Part shown: positions 43,919-53,312 of the stretch, piece by piece
How the letters are laid out: every line of letters begins with the position of its first letter
Position numbering within the stretch: the first letter of the stretch is position 1
Source: Mycobacterium fragae
GTDB lineage: Bacteria; Actinomycetota; Actinomycetes; Mycobacteriales; Mycobacteriaceae
Length of the DNA stretch: 64,000 nucleotides
Assembly: GCF_002102185.1 (NCBI RefSeq)
Contig: NZ_LQOW01000024.1
Location: 186,001 to 250,000, forward strand
Direction of reading: 5' to 3'
Notes under the pieces: generated by a model
What the model was told of the DNA's origin: nothing
The model's database searches: none
The model's input: only the letters and a program-made list of their open reading frames with translations
Translations under genes and position numbers: made by a program

Positions 43919-44794
43919 TTACTCTGATGTAATTCTCAGCTGTTCAGACCGGGTTTTTGCCGCTCGGACCGCCTCGTCGACCGCCGCCCGAAAACCCCGT
44001 CGTTCCAGCTCACGCAGCGCGGCGGCGGTCGTCCCCCCGGGCGATGTGACCGTCGCGCGCAACCGCGCCGCGGTGGTGTCCACCGACAGGTCGGGGGCTG
44101 CCTCGCCGGCCGGTGCACGGTCCTGCTCCATCCGTTCCAGCAACATCGCCGCCGACCCGGCCATGGTCTGCGCAACCAGATCGGTGGCCACCGGGCGGCT
44201 CAACCCGACGCCCACGGCGGCGTCCACCAACGCCTCGACCATCAGGAAGAAATACGCCGGGCCGGAGCCGGACACCGCCGTCACCGCGTCCAGCTGCGCC
44301 TCGGGCACGCTCAGCACGCCACCGACGCTGTCGAACAGCGCGCCCACCTCCTTGAGCTGCTCGGGCGTGACGAAGCGGCCCTTGGCCAGCGCGCTGACTC
44401 CGGCGCCGACCAGGGCCGGCGCGTTCGGCATCACCCGCACGACCGGCGTTCCGGCCGGCAGCTTGGATTCCAGGTAGCCGGTGGTGACCCCGGCCGCGAC
44501 GGTGATGAACACCTGCTCCGGGCTGTCGTCACCGGCCTCGGCGGCCGTTTGGGCGATCTCCCCGATGACCGACTCGACGTCGGAGGGCTTCACCGCGACG
44601 ATGACGAACGTCGCATTCTCGACGGCGTCTCTCAGCGAGGTCACCAGCACCGAATACGTCTCGGCGAGGTAGCGGGCGCGGTCGGGCAGCCGTTCGGCCA
44701 CCACCAGGTCCTTGACCCGGCGCCCGGACCGCAGCAGGCCCGACAACAGAGCTTCGCCGATGCTGCCGCCGCCGACGATCGCGATTCTGGCCAT
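43919..44794 (-). CDS. proC: Pyrroline-5-carboxylate reductase
   Basis: 291 aa. The NADPH-binding start is ARIAIVGGGSIGEALLSGLL, and the family signature lies near the C-terminal third (AVSGSGPAYFFLMVEALVDAAV; PGGTTAAALRELE). It makes proline from pyrroline-5-carboxylate in the cytosol. Equivalent to Rv0500. An inverted repeat lies 30-75 bases before its start (44824-44869). Confidence 0.94.
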   Translation of the reverse strand: MARIAIVGGGSIGEALLSGLLRSGRRVKDLVVAERLPDRARYLAETYSVLVTSLRDAVENATFVIVAVKPSDVESVIGEIAQTAAEAGDDSPEQVFITVAAGVTTGYLESKLPAGTPVVRVMPNAPALVGAGVSALAKGRFVTPEQLKEVGALFDSVGGVLSVPEAQLDAVTAVSGSGPAYFFLMVEALVDAAVGVGLSRPVATDLVAQTMAGSAAMLLERMEQDRAPAGEAAPDLSVDTTAARLRATVTSPGGTTAAALRELERRGFRAAVDEAVRAAKTRSEQLRITSE

Positions 44795-44823
44795 GCGTCA
44801 AAGCATGGCAGATGGACGGCCCA

Positions 44824-44869
44824 CGGGCGATCGCAAGCGCGGGCGCAGCCGGGCGTAGCGGGTCGCCCG
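44824..44869. repeat. Intergenic inverted repeat between proC and the thioesterase gene
   Basis: CGGGCGA (44824-44830) pairs with TCGCCCG (44863-44869), and inside it GCGGG (44858-44862) pairs with CCCGC (44866-44870), so two alternative hairpins are possible. The stretch is simple in composition (GCAAGCGCGGGCGCAGCC). It could be a terminator after the thioesterase gene or a copy of a dispersed mycobacterial intergenic palindrome. Confidence 0.35.
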
Positions 44870-44881
44870 CAGACGGCCCGG

Positions 44882-45685
44882 TTAGGTAGCGGGCACCATC
44901 GCCAGCTGACGGCTCTGTACGACGATGCGGCCCTCGCAGTCGACCACGGTGTGGTCCTCGTCGAACCAGTCCTGCCCGATCTGCATGCAGGTGCAGACCA
45001 CCCTCAGCCAACCGTCGGCCGGAAGCCCGCGCAGGTAGGCAGTGAGCTGCACGGTCGGCGCCCAGCCGGTGCGGTCGACGGCGAAGCTCACCGGCGCCGA
45101 CACATCGCCGCACATCAGCGCGAACAGCACGTCGGGCGCGGTGCCGCGGGGCCGGACCCACATCTGGATCACCGGCGGCCGGCCGTCGGTGGGCTCCAGC
45201 GTCGAGACCAGTGGCCGCACATCGCAGCCGTCGGCCAGGTGCACCAGCCCCGCCAGCCGATGGCCGGGGCCGATCGGCGCGACGTCGGCGGGCGGCTCGG
45301 GCGCCATCAGGTCCACCACCGGATTGGCCGACAGCAGTGGCGCCACTTTGTGCTCGGGCTCGCCGAGGGTGATCACGGCGTGCACGGCGGTGCGCTCGCC
45401 CTGGTTGAGCTCGACGTCGACGACGCCGATCCGCCGCCCGCGCTTGCGGATCGACGTCACCAGCCGCATCGGCCCGGGATCGGGCGCCCACAGGTAGTTG
45501 CCCGACACCGCCACCGGCTGCACGCCCGGTTGCCCGAGGGCCGTGCGGGCGGCGTTGGCGCACAACGCCAGCATCGCCCCACCGTGCACCTTGGGCCCGA
45601 TGGTCCAGTGCTTGTCCAGCTCGCCGTCAAAGACGCCGGGGCCGACCTCGCGCAGCCGCATCGCATCGGTGAATAACGCGTTCAT
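44882..45685 (-). CDS. Thioesterase-family (double hot-dog) protein (Rv0499-like)
   Basis: 267 aa. The N-terminal hot-dog helix is HWTIGPKVHGGAMLALCANAA, where the GGAML motif is typical of acyl-CoA thioesterase-like proteins. The second repeat spans the C-terminal half (VSAPVSFAVDRTGWAPTVQLTAYLRGLP). No classical catalytic Asp-Gln-Thr set can be assigned with confidence. It probably hydrolyses an acyl-CoA. It is in the Rv0499 position, 15 bases downstream of the TIM-barrel gene. Confidence 0.82.
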   Translation of the reverse strand: MNALFTDAMRLREVGPGVFDGELDKHWTIGPKVHGGAMLALCANAARTALGQPGVQPVAVSGNYLWAPDPGPMRLVTSIRKRGRRIGVVDVELNQGERTAVHAVITLGEPEHKVAPLLSANPVVDLMAPEPPADVAPIGPGHRLAGLVHLADGCDVRPLVSTLEPTDGRPPVIQMWVRPRGTAPDVLFALMCGDVSAPVSFAVDRTGWAPTVQLTAYLRGLPADGWLRVVCTCMQIGQDWFDEDHTVVDCEGRIVVQSRQLAMVPAT

Positions 45686-45700
45686 GGATTTCCTTGGCGC

Positions 45701-46537
45701 TCAGCGCAATAGATGCGCGCGGGCGAACTGCAACGACTCGACCAGCATGGACTCGCGCTCGTACGCCGAACGCGCTCCCGACGTCGACACCTCCAGCACG
45801 ACGTGGCCGGCAAAGTCGCTGCCGGCCAGCATCTCGCACACCTCCACTACCGGCTGGGTACCGCGCCCCGGCGCCAGATGCTCGTCGGCGGGCAGCCCGC
45901 TGCCGTCGCACAAGTGCAGGTGCACCAGGCCCGAGCCCATCCGCCGCGCCATCTCCAGCGCGTCGGTGCCCGCGGTCGCGGTGTGCGACAAGTCCAGCGT
46001 GTAGTGCGCGTGCTTGCCGTCCAGCGGGTCATAGGACGGCGCGAACGCCGAGATCGCCGGGCCTGGGCCGCCGCCGCGCCTGCGCATCCGCTCGCTGGCC
46101 TGTCGGAAGAAGCGGTCGGCCCGAAACGGGAACATGTTCTCCACGGCCACCAGCACCTCGCTGGCTGCTTCCAGCTCGGCGACCTGCTCGGTGAACCCCT
46201 CGGCGTAGCGGCGCTGCCAGCGAAACGGCGGATGCACGACGACGGTCTGCGCGCCCAACTGTTCGGCGGCGCGCACGCTGCGCTCCAGCTTGGGAATCGG
46301 GTTCGCGCCCCACACCCGCTGCGAGATCAGCAGGCACGGCGCATGCACCGACAGCACCGGCACCCGGTAACGCTGCGAGAGCTTCTTGACGGCGTTGATG
46401 TCCTGGCTGACCGACTCGCCCCACACCATCAGCTCGACGCCGTCGTAGCCCAGCCGGGCCGCGAACTCGAAAGCGGCCTCGGTCCTCATCGGGTAGACCG
46501 AGGCCGTCGACAGACCGACCTTGATTGCTGGGCGCAC
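45701..46537 (-). CDS. Sugar phosphate isomerase/epimerase-family TIM barrel (Rv0498-like)
   Basis: 278 aa from GTG 46535-46537. The AP-endonuclease-2/xylose isomerase-like fold shows its metal-site strands: GYDGVELMVWGE, VPVLSVHAP, VVVHPPFRW, VLVAVENMFPF, TLDLSHTATAG, LVHLHLCDG and VVLEVST. The metal ligands are the glutamate, histidine and aspartate residues in those motifs. The substrate is unknown. Position agrees with Rv0498. Confidence 0.85.
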   Translation of the reverse strand: MRPAIKVGLSTASVYPMRTEAAFEFAARLGYDGVELMVWGESVSQDINAVKKLSQRYRVPVLSVHAPCLLISQRVWGANPIPKLERSVRAAEQLGAQTVVVHPPFRWQRRYAEGFTEQVAELEAASEVLVAVENMFPFRADRFFRQASERMRRRGGGPGPAISAFAPSYDPLDGKHAHYTLDLSHTATAGTDALEMARRMGSGLVHLHLCDGSGLPADEHLAPGRGTQPVVEVCEMLAGSDFAGHVVLEVSTSGARSAYERESMLVESLQFARAHLLR

Positions 46538-46556
46538 GCGGATTTCTGGCCGGCGG

Positions 46557-47558
46557 CTAGCCCGATTGCGACAACGCCAACGGCCCCAGCGTGACCAGTG
46601 CCCCCACCGCGACCGCGGTCAGCGTGCTGCCGATGTCCTCGGTCCTGCGGACCACCCGCACCCCGACCACCAGTCCGAGGATGACGAGCACCGAGAGCAC
46701 CAACGCCACGATGTTGTTCCATCGCCACAGCTGGTCGAACGCGATGAACAGCAAGGCGCCGAACGCGACCGCCAGAAACGACTGCAGGACAACGGCACCG
46801 CCGCGCAGCATGATTTCGGTGCGACTCGGCCACTCCTCGAAGTGCTCGACGTCATCGACGTCATCGTGGAAATCCTCGGCGTCATCGTCGGCCGCGTAGT
46901 CCTCGTCGTCCCGGTAGTCCTCGTCCTCGATATCGGCCAGGTCCGCGACGTCATCGGGCTCGGCCCGCGGCGCCCGACCCTCCGGCGCACCCAGGTAGGA
47001 GCGCACGTAGGCGGAATCCTCAGCGACCGGCTCGGCGTCCCGCACGTCGGTGTCCATCACGTCGACCGGCATGCCGGCGTAGTCCTCCAGCGGGTCCGGG
47101 TTCATGCCCTCGGCACCGGATCGCGGCGCCGGCCGGTCGGCCGGGTCACGGGCGTCGGGCCGCACGGAGTTGCGCGTCGGTAGTGGGAAAGGACTGCGCT
47201 CGGGGCGGGTATCGCGCACGCGAGGCGGCGGGGACTGCGGCCACCGCGGACCCGGCTCGGCCCAGTACGGCGTCTTGCCCTGCGGCTCATCGACTTCGGC
47301 TTCGTCGATCCGGGCCGCCCCGTTGGCGAGACGGGGCCGTGTGCCCGGGCCGCGCTGCTCGGTCTCGTCGTGTTCGGCGTCGTCCTCGATGACGGGGATC
47401 TCACCGGTCAGCTCGGCGACAGTCACGGCGTCGTCGTTGCCGCGGCGACGGCGACGGCGCCCGGTGACCGGCGGGGGCGCACCGATGGTGCCGTTCTTGG
47501 CCAACAACTCGGCCACCGAAATGGGCCGGGTATTCGTGCTGTCCTGTGGTCCAGTCAT
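46557..47558 (-). CDS. Membrane protein with long acidic N-terminal region (Rv0497-like)
   Basis: 333 aa. Residues 1-230 are hydrophilic and disordered-looking, starting with ISVAELLAKNG, a basic patch (GRRRRRRGNDD) and acidic runs (DDEDYAADDDAEDFHDD). The final 90 residues hold three hydrophobic helices (VLQSFLAVAFGALLFIAF; IVALVLSVLVILGLVVGV; TLTAVAVGALVTLGPLAL). Function unknown. Its start overlaps the ppx stop by 4 bases (ATGA), as Rv0497 follows Rv0496. Confidence 0.85.
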   Translation of the reverse strand: MTGPQDSTNTRPISVAELLAKNGTIGAPPPVTGRRRRRRGNDDAVTVAELTGEIPVIEDDAEHDETEQRGPGTRPRLANGAARIDEAEVDEPQGKTPYWAEPGPRWPQSPPPRVRDTRPERSPFPLPTRNSVRPDARDPADRPAPRSGAEGMNPDPLEDYAGMPVDVMDTDVRDAEPVAEDSAYVRSYLGAPEGRAPRAEPDDVADLADIEDEDYRDDEDYAADDDAEDFHDDVDDVEHFEEWPSRTEIMLRGGAVVLQSFLAVAFGALLFIAFDQLWRWNNIVALVLSVLVILGLVVGVRVVRRTEDIGSTLTAVAVGALVTLGPLALSQSG

Positions 47559-48577
47559 GGTGTGCCGCCTCTCGATCGGTCAACCGCAATCCGATCAACT
47601 CGCTGGCTGCTACCAGCATCCCGTACGGACGTCTCCACAAGGGCCGTTCCGTCGGCTTCGCTGTCGAGTTTGCGCAGAATCAGACCCTCGCGCAGCGCCC
47701 ACGGGCAAATGTCCACCGTTTCAATCGAGAGCGCTCGCATAGTTGCCTCCGCCACCAGAGCTCCCGCCACGATCTGCGGCGCCCGCTCGGCGCTCACTCC
47801 TTCCAGTTCTGCGCGATCAGCAGTCGTCATCCTAGAGATAAAAGATATGAGTTGTCTGAGGCCACTGGCGGTCAGTGTCCTCTTCACCCGCGGTCCCGCA
47901 GCCGAGGGCGCCGCACCGGTGAGGCGCGCCAGCGAACGGAACGTCTTCGACGTCGCCACCGCAAGGTCGGGGCTGCCGGCTTCCAGCAGCGCGACGCTGG
48001 CGTCGGCGAGTTCGGCGTCCAACCAATCACGCAGCATAGCCACCCGGCGCCGGCCGGGCGGATCGTCTTGCAGCCATTCGCGGGTGAGCCGCCCGGCGCC
48101 CAGGGGCAGCGACAACGCGACTTCGGGTTCCTCGTCCACCCCGTTGGACAGCTCCAGCGAGCCGCCGCCGATGTCGAGGTTGATGATCCGGCCTGCGCTC
48201 CACCCGTACCAGCGCCGTACCGCCAGGAATGTCAGCCGCGACTCGTCGACCCCGCGCAGCACCTGCAGCTCGACGCCGGTTTCCTTGCGCACCCGGGCCA
48301 ACACGTCCTCGGAGTTCTCCGCGTCGCGCACCGCGGAGGTCGCGAACGCCATCAGTTCGGCGCAGCCCGAGCTGACCGCGATCTTGCGGAACTCTTCGAT
48401 GGTCGAAATCAGCTTGTCGGCGCCGCGGCGGGTGATCTTGCCCGAGCTGTCGGTGGCCTCCGACAGCCGCAGCGTCGACTTCGTCGAACTCATCGGCGTC
48501 GGGTGCCCGCCGCGATGCGCGTCCACCACCAACAGATGGACCGTGTTACTGCCCACGTCGAGCACGCCTAGCCGCAC
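47555..48577 (-). CDS. ppx1: Ppx/GppA-family exopolyphosphatase (Rv0496, PPX1-like)
   Basis: 340 aa from GTG 48575-48577, giving RLGVLDVGSNTVHLLVVDA, the ASKHA phosphate-1 motif. The second motif is IINLDIGGGSLELS. It hydrolyses the end of short polyphosphate or a related phosphoanhydride, linked to the stringent and phosphate responses. The frame is open upstream to 48727, but the residues there are not conserved and overlap the divergent gene's promoter, so the GTG is chosen. Confidence 0.9.
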   Translation of the reverse strand: MRLGVLDVGSNTVHLLVVDAHRGGHPTPMSSTKSTLRLSEATDSSGKITRRGADKLISTIEEFRKIAVSSGCAELMAFATSAVRDAENSEDVLARVRKETGVELQVLRGVDESRLTFLAVRRWYGWSAGRIINLDIGGGSLELSNGVDEEPEVALSLPLGAGRLTREWLQDDPPGRRRVAMLRDWLDAELADASVALLEAGSPDLAVATSKTFRSLARLTGAAPSAAGPRVKRTLTASGLRQLISFISRMTTADRAELEGVSAERAPQIVAGALVAEATMRALSIETVDICPWALREGLILRKLDSEADGTALVETSVRDAGSSQRVDRIAVDRSRGGTP

Positions 48578-48625
48578 GAAACACAACCTAACGGGTGAGC
48601 CGCGTGAACCAATGATTGGACTACC

Positions 48626-49420
48626 GTGACAACTGTGGCAAGTTCTCAGCCCGACCACCCCGGCGAAGTTGAATTGGATTTTGCTCGTGAGTGGGTCGAG
48701 TTCTATGACCCGGACAATCCCGAACATCTGATCGCGGCCGACCTGACGTGGCTGCTGTCACGCTGGACGTGCGTGTTCGGCACACCGGCCTGCCAGGGCA
48801 CCGTGGCCGGACGTCCGCACGACGGGTGTTGTTCGCACGGAGCGTTTCTGTGCGACGACGAGGACCGCGCCCGGTTGGACGACGCGGTGTCCAAGCTGAC
48901 CGACGACGACTGGCAGTTTCGCGAGAAGGGCTTGGGCGCCAAGGGCTATCTGGAACGCGACGAGCACGACGGCGAGAAGGCCTGGCGCACCCGCAAACAC
49001 AAGAGCGCCTGCATTTTCTTGAACAGGCCCGGGTTCAAGGCCGGGCCGGGCTGCGCGCTGCACACCGCCGCGCTTCGGCTGGGTGTGCACCCGTTGACGA
49101 TGAAGCCCGACGTCTGCTGGCAGTTGCCGATCCGGCGCAGCCAGGAATGGGTGACCCGCCCGGACGGCACGGAAATCCTCAAGACCACGCTGACCGAATA
49201 CGATCGTCGCGGCTGGGGGCCCGGCGGTGCCGACCTGCACTGGTATTGCAGCGGTGATCCGGCCGCGCACGTCGGCGCCGAGCCGGTGTGGGTGAGCCTT
49301 TCCGCCGAACTGACCGAGCTGCTCGGCGAGAAGGCCTACGCCGAGCTGGCGGCAATGTGCAAGCGGCGCAGCGCCTTAGGGCTCATCGCGGTCCACCCGG
49401 CCACGCGAGCGGCCGAGTAG
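48626..49420 (+). CDS. Cysteine-rich conserved protein (Rv0495c-like)
   Basis: 264 aa from GTG 48626. Cysteines cluster in [38 protein letters not shown] and a later DVCW/WYCSG, a spacing suited to metal or Fe-S binding, as in DUF3109/YkgJ-type proteins. No other catalytic motif is seen. Position agrees with Rv0495c. It is divergent from ppx (48 bases between starts) and convergent with the FadR-type gene. Confidence 0.8.
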   Translation: MTTVASSQPDHPGEVELDFAREWVEFYDPDNPEHLIAADLTWLLSRWTCVFGTPACQGTVAGRPHDGCCSHGAFLCDDEDRARLDDAVSKLTDDDWQFREKGLGAKGYLERDEHDGEKAWRTRKHKSACIFLNRPGFKAGPGCALHTAALRLGVHPLTMKPDVCWQLPIRRSQEWVTRPDGTEILKTTLTEYDRRGWGPGGADLHWYCSGDPAAHVGAEPVWVSLSAELTELLGEKAYAELAAMCKRRSALGLIAVHPATRAAE

Positions 49421-49424
49421 GCGG

Positions 49425-50150
49425 TCAGTCCTGCGGGTGGGCTTCCTTGTAGGAGTCGACCATGCGCATCGCGCTGGCCCGCAGGTATGCCTCGACCGTT
49501 GCGGCGGCCGTCGGTGCGTCGTGCGCTGAGACGGCCGCTGCGATCGCCGCCAGCTCGCTTACCACCGCGTCGGCGTCCTGATAGGCGGCGGTCAGTTCGT
49601 GCTCGCGACCGCCGAACGCGTGCTCGACCCAGCGGTACAGCAAGCCCAGCGCGCGGTTGCGGGTGGCATGGACCAGCACCCGGAAGAAGGCAAGGTCGGC
49701 CTCCTGGCGTGCCTCGGGCGTTTCCGCCGCGCGCACTGCGTCCAGGGCCGCCTGTAGCGCCCCGGCGTCGTCGGGCGCGGCACGCTCAGCGGCCAGCCGG
49801 CCGATGAACGAGCCGAACGCCGCCCGCAGCTCGAGCAGCTCGACGAGGAAGTCGGGACCCAGCCGGTGGACCAGGGCCTCGACCACGGCGGGATGGGTGA
49901 GGCCTTCCGGGTCGCGGACCACGTTGCCGCTGCCGTGCCGGGCCTCGATCAGGCCCATGTGCTGCAAGCGGGCCAAACCCTGCCGCAGCGACGTGCGGTT
50001 GACGCCTAGCTGCTCGGCGAGTTCCCGCTCGGGCGGCAGCGTCGACCCGGGCGCGAACGCGCCGTCGAGGATCGCGTCGGCGATCGACGCGGCGATCTGC
50101 TCGTCCAGCCGTTGGCGGTCTGGCGGCGAAAGCGGACTTGACTGGTTCAT
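49425..50150 (-). CDS. FadR-type GntR transcriptional regulator (Rv0494-like)
   Basis: 241 aa from ATG 50148-50150. The winged HTH is in [20 protein letters not shown], with [12 protein letters not shown] as the wing, and the FCD effector domain occupies residues about 90-235 with the metal-site pattern [10 protein letters not shown] and HELTAAY. Rv0494 is reported as an autoregulated, acyl-CoA-responsive FadR-type repressor. An inverted repeat covers its start codon (50149-50163), consistent with autoregulation and control of the divergent operon. Confidence 0.88.
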   Translation of the reverse strand: MNQSSPLSPPDRQRLDEQIAASIADAILDGAFAPGSTLPPERELAEQLGVNRTSLRQGLARLQHMGLIEARHGSGNVVRDPEGLTHPAVVEALVHRLGPDFLVELLELRAAFGSFIGRLAAERAAPDDAGALQAALDAVRAAETPEARQEADLAFFRVLVHATRNRALGLLYRWVEHAFGGREHELTAAYQDADAVVSELAAIAAAVSAHDAPTAAATVEAYLRASAMRMVDSYKEAHPQD

Positions 50151-50163
50151 TGGCTCAACCAAT
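50149..50163. promoter_or_regulatory. Candidate operator for the FadR-type regulator
   Basis: ATTGG-CTCAA-CCAAT is a perfect 5-bp inverted repeat with a 5-base spacer, overlapping the regulator's start codon and abutting the -10 of the divergent operon. Size and symmetry fit a GntR/FadR dimer site. Confidence 0.5.
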
Positions 50164-50168
50164 ATAGT
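50163..50168 (+). promoter_or_regulatory. Candidate -10 element of the Rv0493c-Rv0492c operon
   Basis: TATAGT ends 8 bases before ATG 50177 and fits TANNNT; the transcript would be leaderless or nearly so. It touches the end of the FadR-type operator, so repression by occlusion is plausible. Confidence 0.45.
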
Positions 50169-50176
50169 GGACGGCC

Positions 50177-51127
50177 ATGGACGAGGAACTGCGGACGGCC
50201 GCCGCGCCGCGCTGGCGCGGTCAGGCCGGGCGCCTCGAGGTGTGGTACGCGACCCTGTCCGACCCGGTGACGCGGGCCGGGCTGTGGGTGCATTACGAAA
50301 CGGTGGCGGCGACGTCCGGGGCCGCCTACGGGCACGGCTGGGTGACCTGGTTTCCGGCCGACGGACCGCCGCGCACCGAACGCTTCGGCCCAGAGCCAGT
50401 CGAGCGCGCCGACGGGCCGGTTTGGTTTCGTACCGCCGACACGCGCATCGCGCTGGAAGAGCTTGCCGGTCAGGCCGGGTCGCTGTCCTGGGATTTGCGT
50501 TGGAAGGACACCGGTACACCGCTGTGGACCTTCCCGCGGGCGGCGTGGGAGCGCGAGCTGCTGCCCGGCGCGCAGGTGGTGCTGGCTCCCACGGCCGATT
50601 TCAGCGGTTCGGTATCGGTCGGCGAGAGCGTCCACCGTCTGGACGGGTGGCGGGGCGGGGTGGCCCACATCTACGGGCGCGGCAATGCCAAACGGTGGGG
50701 CTGGATTCACGCCGACCTCGGCAGCGGCGACGTGCTTGAGGTGGTCACCGCGGTATCGCACTCGCCCGGACTGCGCAGGCTTGCGCCGATGGCGTTCGTC
50801 CGGTTCCGCCTCGACGGAAAGGATTGGCCCGCAGGCGGTTTGCCATCGCTGCGGATGCGGACCACGCTGGGCTTGCGACACTGGCAGCTTGAGGGGCATA
50901 TCGGTCGTCGGGATGTGTTGATCCGCGTCGACCAGCCCGAAAAACGGTGTGTGAGCCTGGGATACACCGATCCCGACGGCGCCACCGCGGTGTGCACAAA
51001 CACTGAGCAGGCCGACATTCATGTCGAGGTCGGCGACAGGCGGTGGTCGGTGCTGGGCTGCGGTCACGCCGAGGTCGGTTTACGCGGTGCCGCGGCACCG
51101 CCTGTTACAGAAGGGATTCCGTCATGA
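50177..51127 (+). CDS. Conserved hypothetical protein (Rv0493c-like)
   Basis: 316 aa, rich in beta-strand patterns and tryptophan ([50 protein letters not shown]). The alternation of strands and W/G pairs recalls lipocalin-like AttH/tocopherol-cyclase-type proteins, which bind isoprenoid or lipid substrates, but I cannot be sure. It is first in an operon with the 109-aa protein, the GMC oxidoreductase and the DUF6624 protein, all linked by ATGA overlaps, under the FadR-type operator. A role in lipid or isoprenoid oxidation is likely from context. Confidence 0.78.
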   Translation: MDEELRTAAAPRWRGQAGRLEVWYATLSDPVTRAGLWVHYETVAATSGAAYGHGWVTWFPADGPPRTERFGPEPVERADGPVWFRTADTRIALEELAGQAGSLSWDLRWKDTGTPLWTFPRAAWERELLPGAQVVLAPTADFSGSVSVGESVHRLDGWRGGVAHIYGRGNAKRWGWIHADLGSGDVLEVVTAVSHSPGLRRLAPMAFVRFRLDGKDWPAGGLPSLRMRTTLGLRHWQLEGHIGRRDVLIRVDQPEKRCVSLGYTDPDGATAVCTNTEQADIHVEVGDRRWSVLGCGHAEVGLRGAAAPPVTEGIPS

Positions 51128-51453
51128 GTTTTCTGCTCGATCCGCCGATGCTGGTTGCCTCCGGCGTCCTCATCGAGACCGCCCTGCCCGACGAGCAGCG
51201 TGATGTCGCCGAGGCCGCCACCCTCGGAGTGTTCTTCGGCGGATCGTTCGGGCTCTACAACAACGTGCCGGGCCTGGGTCTGCTGTGGCGCCCGTTTCGC
51301 GCCCACAATGGGCGCGACTTCATGTGGAACAGCGGCGTTTTCGGCGTGAAGACCGATGAGTTGCGCTGGCCGATGCACGCCGCGGCGGGCGCCATTTTCG
51401 CGACGTATCCGTTCTTCATCAAGCTCGGCCGGCGGCTCGGGCGCCTGCTATGA
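51124..51453 (+). CDS. Small conserved protein, 109 aa (Rv0492A-like)
   Basis: ATG 51124 overlaps the previous stop (ATGA) and its own stop overlaps the next start. The sequence has short hydrophobic stretches (ATLGVFFGGSFGLYNNVPGL; AAAGAIFATYPFFIKLG) and a conserved WRPFRAHNGRDFMWNSG. It may be a membrane-associated partner of the GMC oxidoreductase that follows, because the two are always coupled here and in M. tuberculosis. Function unknown. Confidence 0.78.
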   Translation: MSFLLDPPMLVASGVLIETALPDEQRDVAEAATLGVFFGGSFGLYNNVPGLGLLWRPFRAHNGRDFMWNSGVFGVKTDELRWPMHAAAGAIFATYPFFIKLGRRLGRLL

Positions 51454-53312
51454 GCGTTGCCCAGCGGGCCGCCGCCTCGTTCGGCGCCGCGCTGCTCCCC
51501 GAGGAGCGCGGCGGCCCGTCGGCGGCTCAGCTGGTCGAGCGGGTCGACCGCTATGTCGCCCGGTTGCCGGCGATGTCGCGGCTGGCGCTGCGCGCCGGGC
51601 TGTTATCGCTCGCGGCCGCAAGCTATCTCACCACCGGCCGGTCGATGTCGAGGCTGGAGCCCGATGCGCGAGCGGCGGTGCTGCGCCGGGTCGGTGGACT
51701 CGGCCCGGAGGTCGGTGCGGCGGTCGAGGGGTTGAAGGCCATTGTGCTGCTGGCCAATGGCGCCGACAGCTACGCGGCGGAGCTTTTTGCGCGTGCTCGG
51801 GAGCACGACGTGGCCCGCCCCGACGCGGCGCTGACCGTGATCTCGGCTATGGACAGCCCATCGGTCGTACAGGCCGATGCGGTGGTCGTCGGCTCCGGGG
51901 CCGGCGGCGCGATGACGGCCCGGACGCTGGCGCGCGCCGGCCTGGACACCGTCGTGCTGGAGGAGGGACGGCGCTGGACGGTCGACGAGTTCCGCAGCAC
52001 GCATCCGATTGACCGGTACGCCGGGCTGTACCGCGGCGCCGGCGCGACCGTCGCGCTGGGGCGCCCGGCGGTGGTGCTACCGATCGGCCGAGCCGTCGGG
52101 GGCACCACGGTCGTCAACTCCGGCACCTGCTACCGGCCGCCGCAGGCCGTGCAGCGGCGCTGGCGCGACGAATTCGGTTTGGAATTGGCCGATCCGGACC
52201 GCTTGGGCGGACACCTCGACGACGTCGAGCGCACGCTGCAGGTGGCGCCGGTGCCGCTGGACATCATGGGCCGTAACGGGCGGCTGCTGCTCGAGGGCGC
52301 CGCGGCGCTGGGCTGGCAGTCGGCGCCGATCCCGCGCAACGCACCGGGATGCGACGGCTGTTGCCAATGCGCGATCGGCTGCCCGCGCAACGCCAAGTTC
52401 GGCGTGCACCTCAACGCGCTGCCGCAGGCCTGCGCGGCCGGCGCGCGGATCATCTCGAACGCTCGCGTCGAGCGGGTGCTGCACGCCGGCGGTCGTGCCC
52501 GAGGGGTGCGCGCCCGCCGGCCAGACCGCACAGCGGTGGACGTGCTGGCCGATACGGTGGTGGTCGCGGCCGGTGCCACCGAGACCCCGGGATTGTTGCG
52601 GCGCAGCGGTCTTGGCGACCATCCGCGGCTCGGCCGCAACCTCGCGTTGCATCCGGCGGCCATCCTGGCCGGACGCTTCGAGGAGGACATCACGGCCTGG
52701 CATGGCGTGCTGCAGAGCGCGGCCGTCGACGAGTTGCACGCGTCGCACGGCGTGCTGATCGAGGCGACGTCGACGCCACCGGGCATGGGGTCGATGGTGT
52801 TTCCCGGCTACGGCGACGAGCTGCTCGGCTGGCTGGACCGGGCCCCGCAGGTGGCGACGTTCGGTGCAATGGTGGCCGACCAGGGCGTCGGCCAGGTGCA
52901 TTCGGTGCGCGGCGAGACGCTGCTGCGTTACGACATCACCCCGGCGGACACCGCCAAGATCATGACGGCTCTGGAAGCGATGGGCCGGTTGCTGTTCGCC
53001 GCCGGCGCGGTCGAGGTGCTCACCGGGTTGCCGGCCGGGACGACGGTGACGTCGCAGCCCGCACTGCAGGAGGTGCTACGTCGCACCGACCCGAAAGCCT
53101 TGCACCTGGCCGCTTTTCACCCGACGGGCACGGCGGCGGCCGGCGCTGACGAGCAGCGCTGTCCAGTCGACGGTAGCGGCCGGCTGCGCGGCGTTGACGG
53201 CGTTTGGGTTGCCGACGCGTCGATCCTGCCCAGCTGTCCGGAGGTCAACCCACAAGTGTCGATCATGGGGCTGGCGCAGGCAGTGGCTGACGAGATCGTC
53301 GCTGCCGCATGA
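51450..53312 (+). CDS. GMC-family FAD-dependent oxidoreductase (Rv0492c-like)
   Basis: 620 aa. A non-catalytic helical N-terminal region (1-140) precedes the FAD Rossmann motif VVGSGAGGAM (about 146-155). Later come the GMC signature RAVGGTTVVNSG, a cysteine cluster GCDGCCQCAIGCPRNAK, and the C-terminal active-site histidine region HPTGTAAAG with VNPQVSIMGLAQA. It oxidises an alcohol, with the Cys cluster suggesting a relay or metal role. Substrate probably a sterol or long-chain alcohol, given the FadR-type control (inference). ATGA overlap with both neighbours. Confidence 0.88.
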   Translation: MSVAQRAAASFGAALLPEERGGPSAAQLVERVDRYVARLPAMSRLALRAGLLSLAAASYLTTGRSMSRLEPDARAAVLRRVGGLGPEVGAAVEGLKAIVLLANGADSYAAELFARAREHDVARPDAALTVISAMDSPSVVQADAVVVGSGAGGAMTARTLARAGLDTVVLEEGRRWTVDEFRSTHPIDRYAGLYRGAGATVALGRPAVVLPIGRAVGGTTVVNSGTCYRPPQAVQRRWRDEFGLELADPDRLGGHLDDVERTLQVAPVPLDIMGRNGRLLLEGAAALGWQSAPIPRNAPGCDGCCQCAIGCPRNAKFGVHLNALPQACAAGARIISNARVERVLHAGGRARGVRARRPDRTAVDVLADTVVVAAGATETPGLLRRSGLGDHPRLGRNLALHPAAILAGRFEEDITAWHGVLQSAAVDELHASHGVLIEATSTPPGMGSMVFPGYGDELLGWLDRAPQVATFGAMVADQGVGQVHSVRGETLLRYDITPADTAKIMTALEAMGRLLFAAGAVEVLTGLPAGTTVTSQPALQEVLRRTDPKALHLAAFHPTGTAAAGADEQRCPVDGSGRLRGVDGVWVADASILPSCPEVNPQVSIMGLAQAVADEIVAAA

